64,000 bases of DNA from Amborella trichopoda (taxonomy: Eukaryota > Streptophyta > Magnoliopsida > Amborellales > Amborellaceae). Positions 62,068-64,000 of the stretch are shown piece after piece (within the stretch, counting starts at the first letter, position 1; each line of letters starts with the position of its first letter). The notes below the pieces were generated by a model. The model had not been told where the DNA came from and ran no database searches. It was given only the letters and a program-made list of their open reading frames with translations. The stretch is taken from positions 1,461,827 through 1,525,826 of the forward strand of contig NW_006497600.1 of the NCBI RefSeq assembly GCF_000471905.2. The letters are read 5' to 3'. Position numbers and translations under genes: made by a program.

Positions 62068-62569
62068 TAGGGGTGCAACGGGTTGGGTCCAGGCCAGTTC
62101 CGACACGTCCATACCCAAAGCCAAATAGTGTTCAGGTCTAGTTTTTAGACATAAACCCAATTTTTAGGGTCTAGAATTTAGACCCATACCCGGATCCGAT
62201 GTCGGGTCTACTCGTTGAGTCCCGAGTCAAGGCGGGTCAATGCCACCATATGACTATGAACTTCTTTATTTTTACCATCATATACTTATATTATTAGCAA
62301 TATTTACAGTATTGCACAAATACCCACATTCCTTAGTGTTTTACATAATAATCAGAAATTCCAAAGAAACAAATGTATTGGCGACATTTATGAATACCCA
62401 TAGATAGGTCGGGTCGGGTCCGGCCAGACTCAAATCCATACCCAAATAGTATTCGGGTCTAGGGTTTGAACCCAAACCCAACATTTCGATCCAAAATTTG
62501 GACCCATACTCGAATTCGAGATCCAGTTTACCTGTTGGGTCCCACTTCTGGTCATGTCCATTGCCCCTA
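62068..62569. mobile_element. hAT-like MITE (502 bp) with GGGTC(C/T)-rich ends
   Basis: Ends TAGGGGTGCAACGGG and CATTGCCCCTA are near inverted. Flanks GTTATATT (62060-62067) and GCTATATT (62570-62577) match at 7 of 8. The ends carry many GGGTC and GACCC words. Confidence 0.7.
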
Positions 62570-62580
62570 GCTATATTTGA

Positions 62581-63357
62581 GGGAAAATTACAAAACCGTC
62601 CCAAGTATACTATCTATGCAACTTACTCCCCAGCTAACATTTCCTCTCATTTTTTCCCCACAACCACCTCTCCTCTCAAAAACCCCCCAAAGTAAAAAGT
62701 TGTTATTTTTTGGACAGAAATGCCCTTCCTATACAAAAAAAAAGGTCAATTGGAGGTCCCAAGTAGTATACTACCGGAGCGACCAATTCAACCGCCTGAG
62801 CGATGTGGCTCCAGAAGGTGTACTGTCGGAGCTCATCTTTGTACTACCAGAGCGACCTTTTCAACCGCGGAGTGCTGTGGCTCCAGAAGGTGTACTGCTG
62901 GAGCGAGTCCTTGCATTGCTGGAGGGTGTGTCCTCATTGCCGGAGCGACCTATTCAACCGTCGGAGCGTTGTGGCTCCAGAAGATGTACCGCTGGAGCGA
63001 GTCATTGCATTGCTGGAGGGTGTGTCCTCATTGCCGGAGCGACCTATCCAACCGTCGGAGTGCTTTGGCTCCAAAAGGTGTGCTGCTAGAGCAAGTCTTT
63101 GTATAGCCGGAGGGCATTGTCCTCATTGCCGGAGCGCACTGTCCTCATTGCCGGAGCATTTAAATGGATTGCCGGAACGAGAGAGTCGTGGGTAAAGGCA
63201 ACGAGGAGAGAGAGGGGGTAGTTTAGCCTCTTTTTTTTTTTTTTTGGATTGGGGGTATTTGTGAGGAAATGTGGTTGTGAGAAAAAAAATGAAAAACAAA
63301 GTTAGTTAGAGGTAAATTGTATAGGTAATATACTTGGAGGGTTTTTGTAATTTTCCC
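62581..63357. mobile_element. Mutator-like TIR element (777 bp) carrying a tandem-repeat core
   Basis: Both ends begin GGGAAAATTACAAAA and stay inverted for about 115 bp (left 62581-62698, right 63240-63357). The TIR length, the GGGAAAATTAC start and a 9-bp flank pair TATATTTGA (62572-62580) and TATATTCAA (63358-63366), 7 of 9, fit Mutator-like elements. There is no transposase. The core (62770-63195) is GC-rich and unlike the surroundings. Confidence 0.75.
62777..63140 (+). repeat. 93/94-bp tandem repeat, open in three plus frames
   Basis: The word GAGCGACC recurs at 62777, 62850, 62943 and 63037 (spacing 73, 93, 94), with GTGGCTCCAGAAG and GCATTGCTGGAGGGTGTGTC repeated between. Plus-strand frames are open at 62577-63089 (170 codons), 62720-63106 (128) and 62803-63195 (130). 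Since 93 is a multiple of 3, successive units keep the frame, giving repeated LPERPIQPSER-like and HCRSDLFNRRS-like peptides. Two of the units are 93/94 bp, so the frame drifts. No known protein family was recognised. Confidence 0.75.
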
Positions 63358-63366
63358 TATATTCAA

Positions 63367-64000
63367 CGTTCAGTTGTTTAATGTTATTCAAATGATCATA
63401 ACTTCCATGGCTTGACACCACGCTTACTACATGGCAAAACGTGCCTGCCAAGTGGCTCCCCAAAGTTTAGAAAGTCTTTGAGATACCCTTTGATTTCATC
63501 ACCAGATTTTGCATGCAACTGCTAACTATAAAACAACAAAGAGATCAACCCTCTAACATTAAAAAACCGGCCTTTCCCTCCCTCAGTTTTCCCCTCAGGT
63601 ATTTTCTACAGTTTTATGTCACATTTTCCTCCTTTTTTTTTTTCATACCTTTTTTGTGAGTTTCTTTATTCATGATGATTACTTTATTCTTTGTTATTCA
63701 CAAAATATATTGGCCGGGAAAAAAAAATATTTTTCACTTAAGACACTCCGTTTTTTTTTGCCCTCAAGGTTCTGTATTCCAGTTTATCTAACAAACATAA
63801 TTGTCATACCTAACAGTAAAAAAAAAAAAATCTTTAGCAAATACATTGGATTGAAATCCTAGTCTATGTGTTGGGCTATTATATCAGAAAAGGGCCACAG
63901 ATATTTACATTTCCAATTTTCATTGTCTGTTGCTTTGTAAATATTGGAAATTCTATTAAAATCAGCACAAATAAAGGGAACGTATATCTGTTGATTTTGT
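63367..64000. other. Right edge, no coding region seen
   Basis: AT-rich with homopolymer runs. Apart from the TATA-like motif, nothing recognisable. Confidence 0.4.
63527..63533 (+). promoter_or_regulatory. Candidate TATA box of a gene to the right
   Basis: TATAAAA followed after about 50 nt by a CT-rich stretch and CCCCTCAG|GTATTT, which could be a leader exon and 5' splice site. No coding sequence was seen before the window ends, so this is a weak call. Confidence 0.25.

Noticed and set aside
62777..63140. CRISPR array
   Set aside because: Repeat units are contiguous 93/94-bp copies without unique spacers, in plant nuclear DNA.
62577..63195. Three plus-strand frames as three host genes
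   Set aside because: They overlap one another over the same tandem repeat inside a TIR element; at most one could be meaningful. Kept only as a finding about the repeat.

Overview
This is a piece of a plant (angiosperm) nuclear genome. The one host gene, about 1,000 codons read so far, is split into many GT-AG exons. The rest is AT-rich intron and intergenic DNA packed with plant mobile elements: L1-type and RTE-type LINEs, Ty1/copia, hAT, a Mutator-like TIR element and MITEs. Introns of up to 10 kb suggest a repeat-rich genome of medium to large size. The species cannot be told from the sequence.

Host gene (minus strand, 47931 down to 415, running off the left edge): the SMC6 subunit of the SMC5/6 complex, which acts in DNA repair and chromosome maintenance. 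I could place 26 exons (3012 nt, exactly 1004 codons, no in-frame stop, all junction phases compatible). They cover the N-terminal ATPase lobe with Walker A, the first coiled coil, the hinge, the returning coiled coil, and the C-terminal lobe through the LSGGERS signature and Walker B. Only the last few dozen residues and the 3' UTR should lie beyond the left edge. Upstream of the start are a leader of roughly 0.5 kb, a telo-box-like motif and a perfect E2F-type site.

Mobile DNA inside SMC6: intron 20 holds a 1.1 kb hAT-like MITE. Intron 15 (10.1 kb) holds a 5'-truncated antisense L1 LINE with a C-terminal RNase H domain and an older copia remnant. Intron 12 has a small MITE. Intron 7 has a 730-bp non-autonomous hAT element with a perfect 8-bp target duplication. 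Introns 4 and 6 carry RTE-type LINE 3' ends. Intron 4 also holds a 4.5-kb hAT element (39628-44164, perfect target duplication ATCATTAC) into which two related elements have jumped, one of them an antisense deletion derivative with two BED zinc fingers.

Right of SMC6: a Ty1/copia element (49690-55450) with two LTRs and target duplication TCCAT. It lies in minus orientation by its primer-binding site, polypurine tract and pol, but its gag segment is inverted. From 55.5 to 64 kb there is no recognisable host gene, only MITEs, a LINE 3' fragment, a hAT MITE and, 11 bp beyond that, a Mutator-like TIR element (62581-63357). Its GC-rich core is a 93/94-bp tandem repeat open in three frames, which is the most unusual object in the window. 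A TATA-like motif near 63.5 kb might mark a gene starting off the right edge.

I found no CRISPR array, rRNA, tRNA or bacterial-type operon. Apart from SMC6, everything with coding similarity is a decayed transposon gene.
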